Source: CAYRZF01 sp964428805
Lineage (GTDB): Bacteria; Methylomirabilota; Methylomirabilia; Rokubacteriales; CSP1-6
DNA: 42,060 nucleotides
Assembly (NCBI GenBank): GCA_964428805.1
Contig: CAYRZF010000009.1
Coordinates: 1-42,060, forward strand
Direction of reading: 5' to 3'
This document shows, piece by piece, positions 30,831-38,444 of this stretch; position 1 is the first letter of the stretch; every line of letters begins with the position of its first letter. Made by a program: the position numbers and the translations under genes. The notes beneath the pieces were generated by a model. It saw nothing but the letters and a program-made list of their open reading frames with translations. It did no database searches and had not been told where the DNA came from.

Positions 30831-32146
30831 TGGGACAGGGAAACGGCTGGCGGCGGCTGTTTGCCGCTCCGATCGAGTCCGCCGATCCTGAAATGGCCGG
30901 GCTCCTCGTCGCCGAGCACGAACGTCAGACGGCTACGGTTAACCTGATCGCCTCGGAAAGCTACTGCCCTCAAGCAACGATCGACGCGGAGGCCTCGATC
31001 CTGGTCAATAAGAATGCGACCGGTTATCCTGGGGCGAGAGACGTTGCGGGTTGCGCGGTCATCGACCAAATCGAGCGGCTTGCCGTCGAGCGGGCGAGGC
31101 GGTTGTTCGGCGCCGAACACGCGAACGTGCAGGCTCTGGCCTCCACGGTGGCTAATGTCGCGGTACTCCGCGGGCTGTTGAAGCCCGGCGACCCGATCCT
31201 CGCCCTCGACGTTCTGGCGGGTGGTCACCACAGCCACGGGGCTCCGTACCACATCTCCGGCCAGGACTACCAAGTGGTGAGGTTCGGGATCGACGAAGAC
31301 ACGGGCATCATTGACCTCTTGGCTGTCCGGAGGCTCGCTGAGCAGGTTCGGCCGCGGATGATTATCGCGGGTTCGACCGCATACCCGCGCGCGATCGACT
31401 TCGGGGCTCTGCACGCAGCGGCGGAATCGGTCGGGGCCATGCTTTTCGCCGACATCGCCCACGTTGCGGGGCTGGTGGTCGCGGGGATTCACGACAACCC
31501 TACGCGCTACGCGGACGTGGTGACCACCTCGACGCACAAGACCCTGTGCGGCCCGAGGACCGGTGGGCTAGCCCTCTCGAAGCAGATCCACGCGGCCGCC
31601 ATCGATGCCGCCATCTTCCCAGGGATCCAGGGCGCGCCTGGGGCTCACATCATCGCGGGGCGTGCGGTCCTGTTCGACCTCGTTGGGCGGGAGGAATTCC
31701 GCGGATTGATGCGCGCCGTGGTCACCAACGCGCGGGCCCTCGCGGCAGCTCTGGCCGCCCACGGCCTCAGGCTCTACACGGGTGGGACCGACACCCACAT
31801 GGTCGTCATCGACCTCAGAACCGAGGCGTGGGACGGCCGCGCGGTTGAGCGGGCACTCGAGAACCACGGGATACTCAGCAACTGGGTGAATCTTCCGTCC
31901 CGGCGCGGCGAGAGTGGTCGGGCGGGTCTCAGGCTCGGGACAACCGCCATGACTATCCGAGGGATGGACGAGGCGGATTTCCGGACCGTCGGGACGGCGC
32001 TTGCGACCATCCTGAGCGTGGGCCCCGATCGTCCCGTTGATCCCGGGCTGCGGCGGCAGATCGCGACTCTGGCGCAGGAGCACCCGATTCCGTGCGGGAT
32101 GGTCGGGGCCGGGAGTCTCTCTGGAAGGACCTCTCATGTCAGGTGA
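30830..32146 (+). CDS. SHMT-like PLP enzyme with altered active site
   Basis: 438 residues, fold type I, clearly related to serine hydroxymethyltransferase along its whole length. The PLP lysine K237 (TTSTHKTL), D208 and H211 (FADIAHVAGL) and the carboxylate arginine R368 (GLRLGT) are kept. The segment NKNATGYPGARDVAG (60-74) differs at key positions: E. coli Y55, E57, Y64 and Y65 correspond to N62, T64, D71 and V72. E57 and the tyrosines serve folate-dependent transfer, so a normal GlyA role is unlikely; a folate-independent aldolase, racemase or decarboxylase-type reaction on an amino acid is more plausible. It is coupled to gntR by TGATG. A housekeeping glyA is expected elsewhere. Confidence 0.88.
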   Translation: MGQGNGWRRLFAAPIESADPEMAGLLVAEHERQTATVNLIASESYCPQATIDAEASILVNKNATGYPGARDVAGCAVIDQIERLAVERARRLFGAEHANVQALASTVANVAVLRGLLKPGDPILALDVLAGGHHSHGAPYHISGQDYQVVRFGIDEDTGIIDLLAVRRLAEQVRPRMIIAGSTAYPRAIDFGALHAAAESVGAMLFADIAHVAGLVVAGIHDNPTRYADVVTTSTHKTLCGPRTGGLALSKQIHAAAIDAAIFPGIQGAPGAHIIAGRAVLFDLVGREEFRGLMRAVVTNARALAAALAAHGLRLYTGGTDTHMVVIDLRTEAWDGRAVERALENHGILSNWVNLPSRRGESGRAGLRLGTTAMTIRGMDEADFRTVGTALATILSVGPDRPVDPGLRRQIATLAQEHPIPCGMVGAGSLSGRTSHVR

Positions 32147-33356
32147 ACCCAGGAATGCCCTGAAGGGGCCGCTGAAGGGCTGTCGGGTCGTGGACGCGGG
32201 CAATATGATCGCCGGCCCTCTGGCAGCGACGCTTCTGGCGGACTTTGGGGCCGACGTCATCAAGCTGGAACAGCCCGGCGTCGGTGACCCGATGCGACAC
32301 TGGACACCCGTCAAGGAGGACCGCTCACTCTGGTGGAAGGTGATCGCCCGCAACAAGCGGCTGATTACGCTCAATCTCTCCGCCCCGAAAGGGCAGGAGC
32401 TCCTCCGCCGCCTGATCGTCAACGCCGATATCCTCATCGAGAACTACCGGCCCGGCACCTTCGAGCGGTGGGGGCTCGGCTATGACGTGTTGTCGGCCAT
32501 TAACCCGCGGCTGGTCTTCGTCCGAGTATCCGGTTATGGGCAAACCGGCCCGTATCGCAACCGGGGCGGCTACGGGACGATCGCCGAGGCCTTCAGCGGG
32601 GTTCCATCCTTCACCGGCTTCCCCGACAAGCCTCCCACGCTGCCCGGGTTTCCCATGGCTGACTCGGTGGCCGCTACGTTTGCCGCCATGGCAGCCATGT
32701 TCGCCGTGTACGACCGGGACCATCACGAGCCCCACCGCGGCCAGGAGATCGACGTGAGCCTTTACGAGCCCCTCTTTCGGCTGGTGGAGGCGCAGGTGAT
32801 CGGCTTTGACCAGATGAGGCTCGTCAAGCAGCGCCGCGGTAACCGGATGGAAGAGGACTCGCCCCGGAACACTTACCAGACCCGGGACGGGCGCTGGCTT
32901 GCCATCTCGGCCAGCTCGCAGAAGACATTCGAGCGGCTGGTCCACGCCATGGGCCGGGACGACTTGGCCACGGACCAGCGCTTTAGGGACAACGTGCAGC
33001 GCGTGGCCAACGCCGACGTCCTGGACAAGATCATGGCCGACTGGTTCGCGACACAGGATTCTGACGAGGTAATCGCCCTCTTCGACCGCGAGAACGTGGT
33101 GGCCGGGCTCACCTACGACATCAGAGATATTTTCAAGGACCCCCATTATGCGGCGCGGGGCAACATCGTGGAAGTGGAGGATCGAGACTTCGGCACAGTC
33201 CGGATGCAAGGCGTCGTCCCGCGGTTCTTGCGCACGCCGGGAAGGGTACGGAACGCAGGGGGCCAGATCGGGCAGGACAACGAAGCGGTCTATCTGGGCG
33301 AGCTGGGTCTCGTCGCCGACGAATTCGCCCGGTTGCAGGCAGAACGCGTGATCTAA
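32136..33356 (+). CDS. family III (CaiB/BaiF) CoA-transferase
   Basis: 406 residues. N-terminal GCRVVDAGNMIAGPLAATLLADFGADVIKLEQP is split here over residues 15-47 and is the family hallmark; ENYRPGTFERWGLGYD and VRVSGYGQTGPY follow. The catalytic Asp expected in family III enzymes corresponds to D176 (PMADSVAA). These enzymes move CoA between carboxylic acids through an aspartyl-CoA intermediate. The start, ATG 32136, has AAGGA seven bases upstream and overlaps the SHMT-like gene by 11 bases; the frame open to 32037 is non-conserved. In this operon it would activate an acid intermediate for the thiolase-like step. Racemase activity as in the related methylacyl-CoA racemases is an alternative. 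Confidence 0.93.
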   Translation: MSGEPRNALKGPLKGCRVVDAGNMIAGPLAATLLADFGADVIKLEQPGVGDPMRHWTPVKEDRSLWWKVIARNKRLITLNLSAPKGQELLRRLIVNADILIENYRPGTFERWGLGYDVLSAINPRLVFVRVSGYGQTGPYRNRGGYGTIAEAFSGVPSFTGFPDKPPTLPGFPMADSVAATFAAMAAMFAVYDRDHHEPHRGQEIDVSLYEPLFRLVEAQVIGFDQMRLVKQRRGNRMEEDSPRNTYQTRDGRWLAISASSQKTFERLVHAMGRDDLATDQRFRDNVQRVANADVLDKIMADWFATQDSDEVIALFDRENVVAGLTYDIRDIFKDPHYAARGNIVEVEDRDFGTVRMQGVVPRFLRTPGRVRNAGGQIGQDNEAVYLGELGLVADEFARLQAERVI

Positions 33357-33371
33357 CCCACGAGAGAGGCG

Positions 33372-34535
33372 ATGGCGACAGGCGGGTATGAGGGCGTGGT
33401 CATCGCGGGGGTAGGGCAGACCCGCTACGAGAAGCGGACGGAGAAGACGGTCCAGCATCTGCTCTGGGAGGCGCTCGACGCCGCTCTTAGCTCGGCGGGG
33501 TTTCCGATGCGAAGGGTCGACGGGCTGGCCGTGACGGCCTTCGTCCTTCCCCCGGACAATGTGACCGTGGTGGCCGAGCACTTCGGGCTGGAGCCACGGT
33601 GGCTGTCCCAGGGCGCCTACGGTGGCGCCTCGGGCGTCATCGGGATGCTCCACGGGGCCCGGGCGATCCAGGCGGGCGACGCGGAAGTCGTCGCTTGCCT
33701 GACCGCCGATGTCTTTGACGTGGCCTCCCACATGGATCTGATGGACCGGTTCAACTCGTCCGTCCGGGACTACCTCGGACCCTACGGGTTCGGCGGTCCC
33801 AACGGGATTTACGCGCTGCACACCCGGCTCTACATGGACCGCTACGGGGCGACGCGTGAAGACTTCGGAAAGCAGGTGATCTCCCAGCGCCAGAACGCGT
33901 TGCTCAACCCCAACGCCCTGTTCAAGACGCCGCTGACCATGGAGGAGTATCTGAATGCCCGGCCCATCGCAGATCCCCTGCGGCTCTATGACTGCGTGCT
34001 CCCCTGTTCCGGAGGGGACTGCGTCATCCTCGCCCGGGAGGATCTCGTGGCGTCCCAGAGCGGGCGGCGGGTGCGTATCCTCGGCGGGGGCGAGATCCAT
34101 AACTTCCCCGTCGAGGACGTGTTCTCGCTCCGGGGGGGCTGGGAGCGGTTCAGGGATCGGATGTACGAGCAGGCTGGCCTTGGGCCGTCGGACATGGAGT
34201 TCGTCCAGCTCTACGACGACTACCCGGTGATGGAGTTCGTGCAGCTGGAGAGTCTGGGTTTCTGCCCTCCTGGCGGGGCCGCCGAGTTCCTTCGGAAGCG
34301 AGACACCACGGTCGGGGGCGATTTTCCCATCAACACCGGCGGCGGCCAGCTTTCTGCCGGGCAGGCCGGGGCCAGCGGCGGGATGATCGGGGTCGTGGAG
34401 GCGGTCCTCCAGCTCCGTGGGGAGGCCGGGGCCCGCCAGCTGCGGGCGCGCCGCGGGATGGTGTCCGGCTACGGGATGGTGGCTTACGGGCGCGGCCTGT
34501 CGTGCAGCGCCGCGATCCTTGCTCAAGAGGCCTAG
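33372..34535 (+). CDS. thiolase-like protein lacking the catalytic cysteine (Ltp2-like)
   Basis: 387 residues, SCP2-thiolase/lipid-transfer-protein type. VVIAGVGQTRYEKRT start and the IQAGDAEVV helix are typical. The nucleophile position of the CxSG loop reads YGGASG (G85 instead of Cys), the His of the HDxF motif is Y281 (YDDYP), and the GHP loop reads SAGQAGASGG (Q331 instead of His). These losses rule out ordinary thiolysis. Members that pair with a DUF35 protein, such as Ltp2 with ChsH2 in steroid side-chain breakdown, are retro-aldolases using tyrosines. The DUF35 gene follows after four bases. Ribosome site GAGAGAGG precedes ATG 33372. Confidence 0.9.
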   Translation: MATGGYEGVVIAGVGQTRYEKRTEKTVQHLLWEALDAALSSAGFPMRRVDGLAVTAFVLPPDNVTVVAEHFGLEPRWLSQGAYGGASGVIGMLHGARAIQAGDAEVVACLTADVFDVASHMDLMDRFNSSVRDYLGPYGFGGPNGIYALHTRLYMDRYGATREDFGKQVISQRQNALLNPNALFKTPLTMEEYLNARPIADPLRLYDCVLPCSGGDCVILAREDLVASQSGRRVRILGGGEIHNFPVEDVFSLRGGWERFRDRMYEQAGLGPSDMEFVQLYDDYPVMEFVQLESLGFCPPGGAAEFLRKRDTTVGGDFPINTGGGQLSAGQAGASGGMIGVVEAVLQLRGEAGARQLRARRGMVSGYGMVAYGRGLSCSAAILAQEA

Positions 34536-34539
34536 GGCC

Positions 34540-34953
34540 ATGGATCTGAAGCCCTCGCCGCGCCTGACCGCGATCAACCAGCCGTTTCTGCGCGGCTGTA
34601 ACCGGGACGAGCTCTGGCTCCAGCGGTGCGTGCAGCCCGCCTGCCGAAAGTTTGTCTTCTACCCTCGGGTCTGTTGCCCTCACTGTGGCGCGGGGGCCCT
34701 CACGTGGGAGCAAGCCACCGGTCGGGGACAGATCGTGTCTTTTTCCCGAGTGTTTCGACCGCAGCACGAGTCGTTCTTCCCCGAGGCGCCGTACTACTTC
34801 ATCGCGGTGCGGCTGGACGAGGGGCCGCTGTTCTTTAGCCGGCTCGACCGTCAGGGGCTGCCCGTGGAGACGAACCTGATCGGTCGGCAGGTCCGCGCGG
34901 TGTTTGTCCAGCACACGCCGGAACAGCGCCTGCCGCTCTTTGAACTGTCTTGA
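34540..34953 (+). CDS. DUF35 zinc-ribbon/OB-fold acyl-CoA partner protein
   Basis: 137 residues. A zinc ribbon (C26-x4-C31 region, then CCPHC) is followed by an OB-fold with GRGQIVSFSRVFRP and an AVRLDEGPLFFSRL strand. DUF35 proteins form complexes with thiolase-like or aldolase subunits and shape the acyl-CoA site. It starts four bases after the thiolase-like stop, with GAGG about nine bases upstream of ATG 34540; an in-frame extension to 34417 lies inside the previous gene and is not conserved. The pair is thus one predicted enzyme. Confidence 0.93.
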   Translation: MDLKPSPRLTAINQPFLRGCNRDELWLQRCVQPACRKFVFYPRVCCPHCGAGALTWEQATGRGQIVSFSRVFRPQHESFFPEAPYYFIAVRLDEGPLFFSRLDRQGLPVETNLIGRQVRAVFVQHTPEQRLPLFELS

Positions 34954-34969
34954 CCGGTCAAGGGAGCGT

Positions 34970-36181
34970 GTGACGTTGCCAGCCAAGGATTTTCCGGCGC
35001 CATATCTCAGGGCGATCGTTGACCTCGATGCCCTGCGGCACAACCTGGCGCTCGTCCGGAGGTCAGTTCCCGCCGAGACGGAGATCATCGCCTGTGTGAA
35101 GGCCAACGCCTATGGTCACGGGCTCCGGGCTGTGGCGCGCTGCTTCGAGGAACAGGGCGTCCGATGGCTCTCGCTGGGGAGCCCCGCCGAGGCCTTGGCG
35201 TTGCGCGAGTGGGGGGTCACGTGTCGGGTCCTGCTCTTCCCGACGATCGCGCGCCCCGACATGGGCCCGCTTGCGGAGGCGGGGATCACGATTGGGATCC
35301 AGTCCGACCGGGAGGCGGAGGATCTGGTGCGGGTCGCCCGCGCGCCGGTCTCGGTCTTTTTGAAGGTGGACAGCGGCTTCGGCCGCGTGGGTGTCCCGGT
35401 GAGCCATGCCGCTGCCGTGGCCCACCGGATTATGGGCGATCTCCCCTCCGTCATCCTGGAAGGAGTGTTCACGCACCTGCCCTTCGCCAGCCCCGAGAGC
35501 GTGCCGTGGGTGCAGGCACGGCTGAAGGAATTCGGACAGGCCGTGGCAGCCATCCGCGAACACGCGAAGCGGCCGCTGTTGGCCCAGGCTCTGGCCAGCT
35601 CGGGGGTCGTCTGCGGCCTGGAGGCCCCCGAGACCAATGCCGTCTGCCCCGGGCAGTTGCTCTTCGGGATTGAGCCGGGGTGGACGAAGGCCATTACGGG
35701 GAAGGACTCGTTCGGCACGAGACCGGCGCTCGCGGAGGTCCAAACCGTCGTGGGATCCCTCCGCGAGATCGACCCGGGCTCACGCTTCGGGGTGGGAGGA
35801 GTCAAGACCGCGTCCGGCCGGACCCGGCTCGGGGTGCTGCCCATCGGCTACTCCAACTCGATCCTGGTTCAGAAGGCGGGGCAGGTCGCCTGGCTGCTGG
35901 GGCATCCGGCGCCGATCATCTCTGTTTCGTTGGAGCACGCCGTCGTGGACGTGACGGGGATCCCGGGGGTAGAAGAGGGATGTCCGGCCTGCCTCGTGGC
36001 ACGGGACCCCGGGGTCGGGACCCCCCTTAACGACTTTGCACGCGTCCAGGGGCGGTCACCCGTGGAGGTGTTGGTCTCGCTCACCGACAGGGCGAGGCAT
36101 GAGTACGTCGCAGCCGGCGTCGCCGCCCGGGAGTCGGGTTCTCGGGCGGATCCGGAGTCCCGTTATCATCTGAGCGCGTGA
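34970..36181 (+). CDS. alanine-racemase-like PLP enzyme with altered catalytic residues
   Basis: 403 residues, fold type III, related to Alr throughout: PLP lysine K44 (CVKANAYGHG), R139 (LKVDSGFGRVG), H169 (THL) and Y294 (PIGY) are kept. Two hallmark residues are changed. The arginine that faces the PLP ring nitrogen (R219 of the Geobacillus enzyme) is C226 (NAVCPGQLLFGI), and the catalytic Tyr265 is V275 (FGVGGVKTA). CMDQ is also replaced by SLEH. Racemisation by the usual two-base mechanism is therefore unlikely; an aldolase, dehydratase or decarboxylase-type reaction on an amino acid fits better. GTG 34970 and TTG 34976 both follow AGGGAG; either could be the start. A GTGA sequence at 36178 links it to the transporter genes. 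Confidence 0.88.
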   Translation: MTLPAKDFPAPYLRAIVDLDALRHNLALVRRSVPAETEIIACVKANAYGHGLRAVARCFEEQGVRWLSLGSPAEALALREWGVTCRVLLFPTIARPDMGPLAEAGITIGIQSDREAEDLVRVARAPVSVFLKVDSGFGRVGVPVSHAAAVAHRIMGDLPSVILEGVFTHLPFASPESVPWVQARLKEFGQAVAAIREHAKRPLLAQALASSGVVCGLEAPETNAVCPGQLLFGIEPGWTKAITGKDSFGTRPALAEVQTVVGSLREIDPGSRFGVGGVKTASGRTRLGVLPIGYSNSILVQKAGQVAWLLGHPAPIISVSLEHAVVDVTGIPGVEEGCPACLVARDPGVGTPLNDFARVQGRSPVEVLVSLTDRARHEYVAAGVAARESGSRADPESRYHLSA

Positions 36182-36201
36182 ACGCGCGGGAGGTACACAT
36201 C

Positions 36202-37041
36202 ATGGTCAGACGCGTAATCGCTCGAGTGCTGGTGGTGGTCCTCGTGGCCGTTTTCCTTCACTTGGCGGCCACCGCTGCCCTCACCCAGGAGAAGTCGCGG
36301 CTTGAAACCGTCCTTCAACGGGGAAAGCTGATCGTCGCGACCTTCAGCACGGCGCCCCCCTTCTGCTACACGGATGACAAGGGACAGCTGGTGGGCTTCG
36401 ACATTGACGTCGCCCGGCTCCTCGGCAAAGCCCTTTTCAAGGACCCCAACAAGGTGGAGTTCGTGGTAGTGACGGCGGAGGGACGCTGGCCGGCCATCGA
36501 GAGCGGACGGGCGGATATGGGGATCGCCACCACCACAATCTACCCGGACCGAGCCGTGCGGGTCGCCTTCACCCGACCCTATGTGGACTCGGGGGTCTCG
36601 GTGCTCGTCAAGAAAGGAAGCGGGATCAAGTCTCTCGCCGACCTGAATCAGGAAAAGTACGCCATCGCGAACCTCAACAACCCACAGCAGGCGGACCGCT
36701 CAAAGCGATTCATCCCGCGGACGAAGACGCTGACCTTCGATACCCCCGCGGCCCAGGCCCTCGCCGTGCGGAGCGGACGCGCCCAGGGCGCTCAGCTGGA
36801 CACCCCCGTCGCCGACTGGTATGCCGCCACGAGCAAGGATGAGTTCGAGGTGATCCCCGAGCTAATGGGGTATTCCCAGAACAACGCCATCTTCCTCAAG
36901 CACGGCGACTTCACGTGGTGGCACTGGCTCGACACGGCCGTCGGGGAGATGCGGTCGGGCTCGTATTACGGGGAATACTCAGAGATCTACCAGAAGTGGT
37001 TTGGGAAGAACCCGCCGCCTCAAAAGTTCTATCTCCGGTAG
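36202..37041 (+). CDS. amino-acid ABC transporter substrate-binding protein
   Basis: 279 residues, family 3 periplasmic binding protein. A basic start and hydrophobic core (about 3-30) form a signal peptide; no lipobox cysteine, so it should be soluble in the periplasm. LIVATFSTAPPFCYTDDKGQLVGFDIDVARLLG is the family N-terminus (residues about 43-75), and IATTTIYPDRAVRVAF, YVDSGVSVLVKK and the terminal EIYQKWFGKNPPP match. Relatives bind polar amino acids. ATG 36202 with GGGAGG eight bases upstream is preferred over GTG 36178, which would overlap the previous stop. The bound ligand is probably the substrate of the enzymes upstream. Confidence 0.93.
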   Translation: MVRRVIARVLVVVLVAVFLHLAATAALTQEKSRLETVLQRGKLIVATFSTAPPFCYTDDKGQLVGFDIDVARLLGKALFKDPNKVEFVVVTAEGRWPAIESGRADMGIATTTIYPDRAVRVAFTRPYVDSGVSVLVKKGSGIKSLADLNQEKYAIANLNNPQQADRSKRFIPRTKTLTFDTPAAQALAVRSGRAQGAQLDTPVADWYAATSKDEFEVIPELMGYSQNNAIFLKHGDFTWWHWLDTAVGEMRSGSYYGEYSEIYQKWFGKNPPPQKFYLR

Positions 37042-37042
37042 G

Positions 37043-37064
37043 GAGCCCGCGGGATGCGGGGCTC
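37043..37064 (+). terminator. hairpin between binding-protein and permease genes
   Basis: GAGCCCGC pairs with GCGGGGCTC (one bulged G) around GGGAT, starting right after the binding-protein stop codon. No U-run follows. Such hairpins often stabilise the upstream message so that binding protein is made in excess over permease. Confidence 0.45.
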
Positions 37065-37109
37065 ATAGGTGACCGGCCGGCGGCGGGAGGTCGGCGCGAG
37101 GCGTAAGCC

Positions 37110-37778
37110 GTGAGATTCCTCAACTGGCTGGCCGCCTATGGGCCCAGCTACCTGAGCGGGCTGGGCTGGACGGCGCTGATTGCCCTCTGGGCCTCACTGG
37201 GGGCGATCGTGTGGGGGTGCGTCCTCCTGCTGATCCGGCTCTCTGGGAGACGCTGGGCAAATCTCGCCGTGGAAGGCTACGTCCAGCTCTTCCGGAACAC
37301 GCCAGTGCTCCTGTCTATCTACCTCATTTACTTCGGGTTCCCGTTGATCGGGGTTGTCTGGCCGGCGGTCATCTGCGGGGGTCTGGCTCTGGTCCTCCAG
37401 AACGGCGCGTATATCTCCGAGATCCTCCGGGGGGGCGTCAAGGCGATCGACCTCGTGCAGTTCGACGCGGCCAAGAGCCTGGGGCTGTCAGGGTGGGGGA
37501 CGTTTCGGAAGGTAGTGCTCCCGCAGGTGCTGGTGTACTCCCTCCCTTCCCTCGGGAACCAGGTGATCCTCCTCGTCAAGGACACATCGTTATTGTCGGC
37601 GATCTCCGTCGCGGAGCTAACCATGAACGCCAAGCTCTTGACGGAGCAGACCGGGGCGGCCTACGAGGCCTTCGTGGTGGTGGCCGTCCTCTACCTCCTG
37701 TTGGTGGTCGTCCTCGAGCTGGCCGCCCGGTCCGCGCTGCGGGCCGTCCGGTGGCGGCCCCGGCATGATGCTCTCTAG
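37110..37778 (+). CDS. amino-acid ABC transporter permease (HisMQ family), first
   Basis: 222 residues with about five membrane helices. The cytoplasmic EAA loop, which docks on the ATPase, is visible as QFDAAKSLGLSGWGTFRKVV. YVQLFRNTPVLLSIYLIYFG is the usual conserved N-terminal half segment of this family. The start is GTG 37110, about 68 bases after the binding-protein gene. It works as a heterodimer with the next permease; the pair carries the substrate through the inner membrane. Confidence 0.93.
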   Translation: MRFLNWLAAYGPSYLSGLGWTALIALWASLGAIVWGCVLLLIRLSGRRWANLAVEGYVQLFRNTPVLLSIYLIYFGFPLIGVVWPAVICGGLALVLQNGAYISEILRGGVKAIDLVQFDAAKSLGLSGWGTFRKVVLPQVLVYSLPSLGNQVILLVKDTSLLSAISVAELTMNAKLLTEQTGAAYEAFVVVAVLYLLLVVVLELAARSALRAVRWRPRHDAL

Positions 37779-37793
37779 CTTCCCCATTGGGGC

Positions 37794-38444
37794 GTGAGGA
37801 TGCTGCGACTTCTCCTGGGGGGGGCGTTCTACACGCTCGTCCTGGCCGTGGCCGGCATCGCGTGCGGCACGACCCTCGGCTTGTTCCTGACGCCACTCAG
37901 CTTCCTACGGTTTCGGCCGCTCCGGATCTTTTATCACTTGTACGTCTTCTTTACCCGCGGGACCCCGGTGCTCGTCCTGGCCCTCTTGATCTTTTACGGG
38001 CTTCCCGCCATGAATTTTTCCCAGGGGCCGTACGTGGCAGGCACCATTGTGCTGACGATCTATTCGTCCGCCTTCTTCGCTGAGGTCTTCCGCGGCGGGG
38101 TCCTGGCCATCCAGCGGACGCACCTGGAGTCCGGGCGGAGCCTGGGCTTGCCGCCGTTGGCCTTCCTCCGCAAGATCATCGCGCCTCTTGCGCTCCGGTA
38201 TGCCCTGCCGCCCTACGTCAATGTCTGCGTTATGATGGTGAAGGCCTCGTCGATTCTCTCCATCATCAGCGTCTGGGAGCTGACCCTCGCCGCCCGCGAG
38301 ATCATCGAGCGGACGCTCTTGGTGTTCACCGTCCTTGGAATCGCCGCCGGCCTCTACTTCATCATGTGCTTCGGCGTGGATCGCCTCGGCCGTCGGGTCG
38401 AGCGACACCTGATGCGCCGTGGGTTTGTGGGAGAGCGCGCGTGA
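37794..38444 (+). CDS. amino-acid ABC transporter permease (HisMQ family), second
   Basis: 216 residues, about five membrane helices, EAA loop at HLESGRSLGLPPLAFLRKII. FFTRGTPVLVLALLIFYGLP is the family's N-terminal conserved part. It starts 15 bases after the first permease at GTG 37794, with ATG 37800 as alternative, and its TGA is embedded in GTGA (38441-38444), the start of the ATPase gene. The two permeases are distinct in sequence, so they would form a heterodimer. Confidence 0.93.
   Translation: MRMLRLLLGGAFYTLVLAVAGIACGTTLGLFLTPLSFLRFRPLRIFYHLYVFFTRGTPVLVLALLIFYGLPAMNFSQGPYVAGTIVLTIYSSAFFAEVFRGGVLAIQRTHLESGRSLGLPPLAFLRKIIAPLALRYALPPYVNVCVMMVKASSILSIISVWELTLAAREIIERTLLVFTVLGIAAGLYFIMCFGVDRLGRRVERHLMRRGFVGERA

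Noticed and set aside
34417..34539. Longer N-terminus for the DUF35 protein
   Set aside because: The extra 41 residues lie within the thiolase-like gene in another frame and are Arg/Pro/Gly/Trp noise; ATG 34540 has a ribosome site and is where family similarity begins.
32325..34577. 750-codon open frame on the minus strand opposite the CoA-transferase and thiolase-like genes
   Set aside because: Both opposite-strand genes have clear family motifs; this frame spans two genes and has none.
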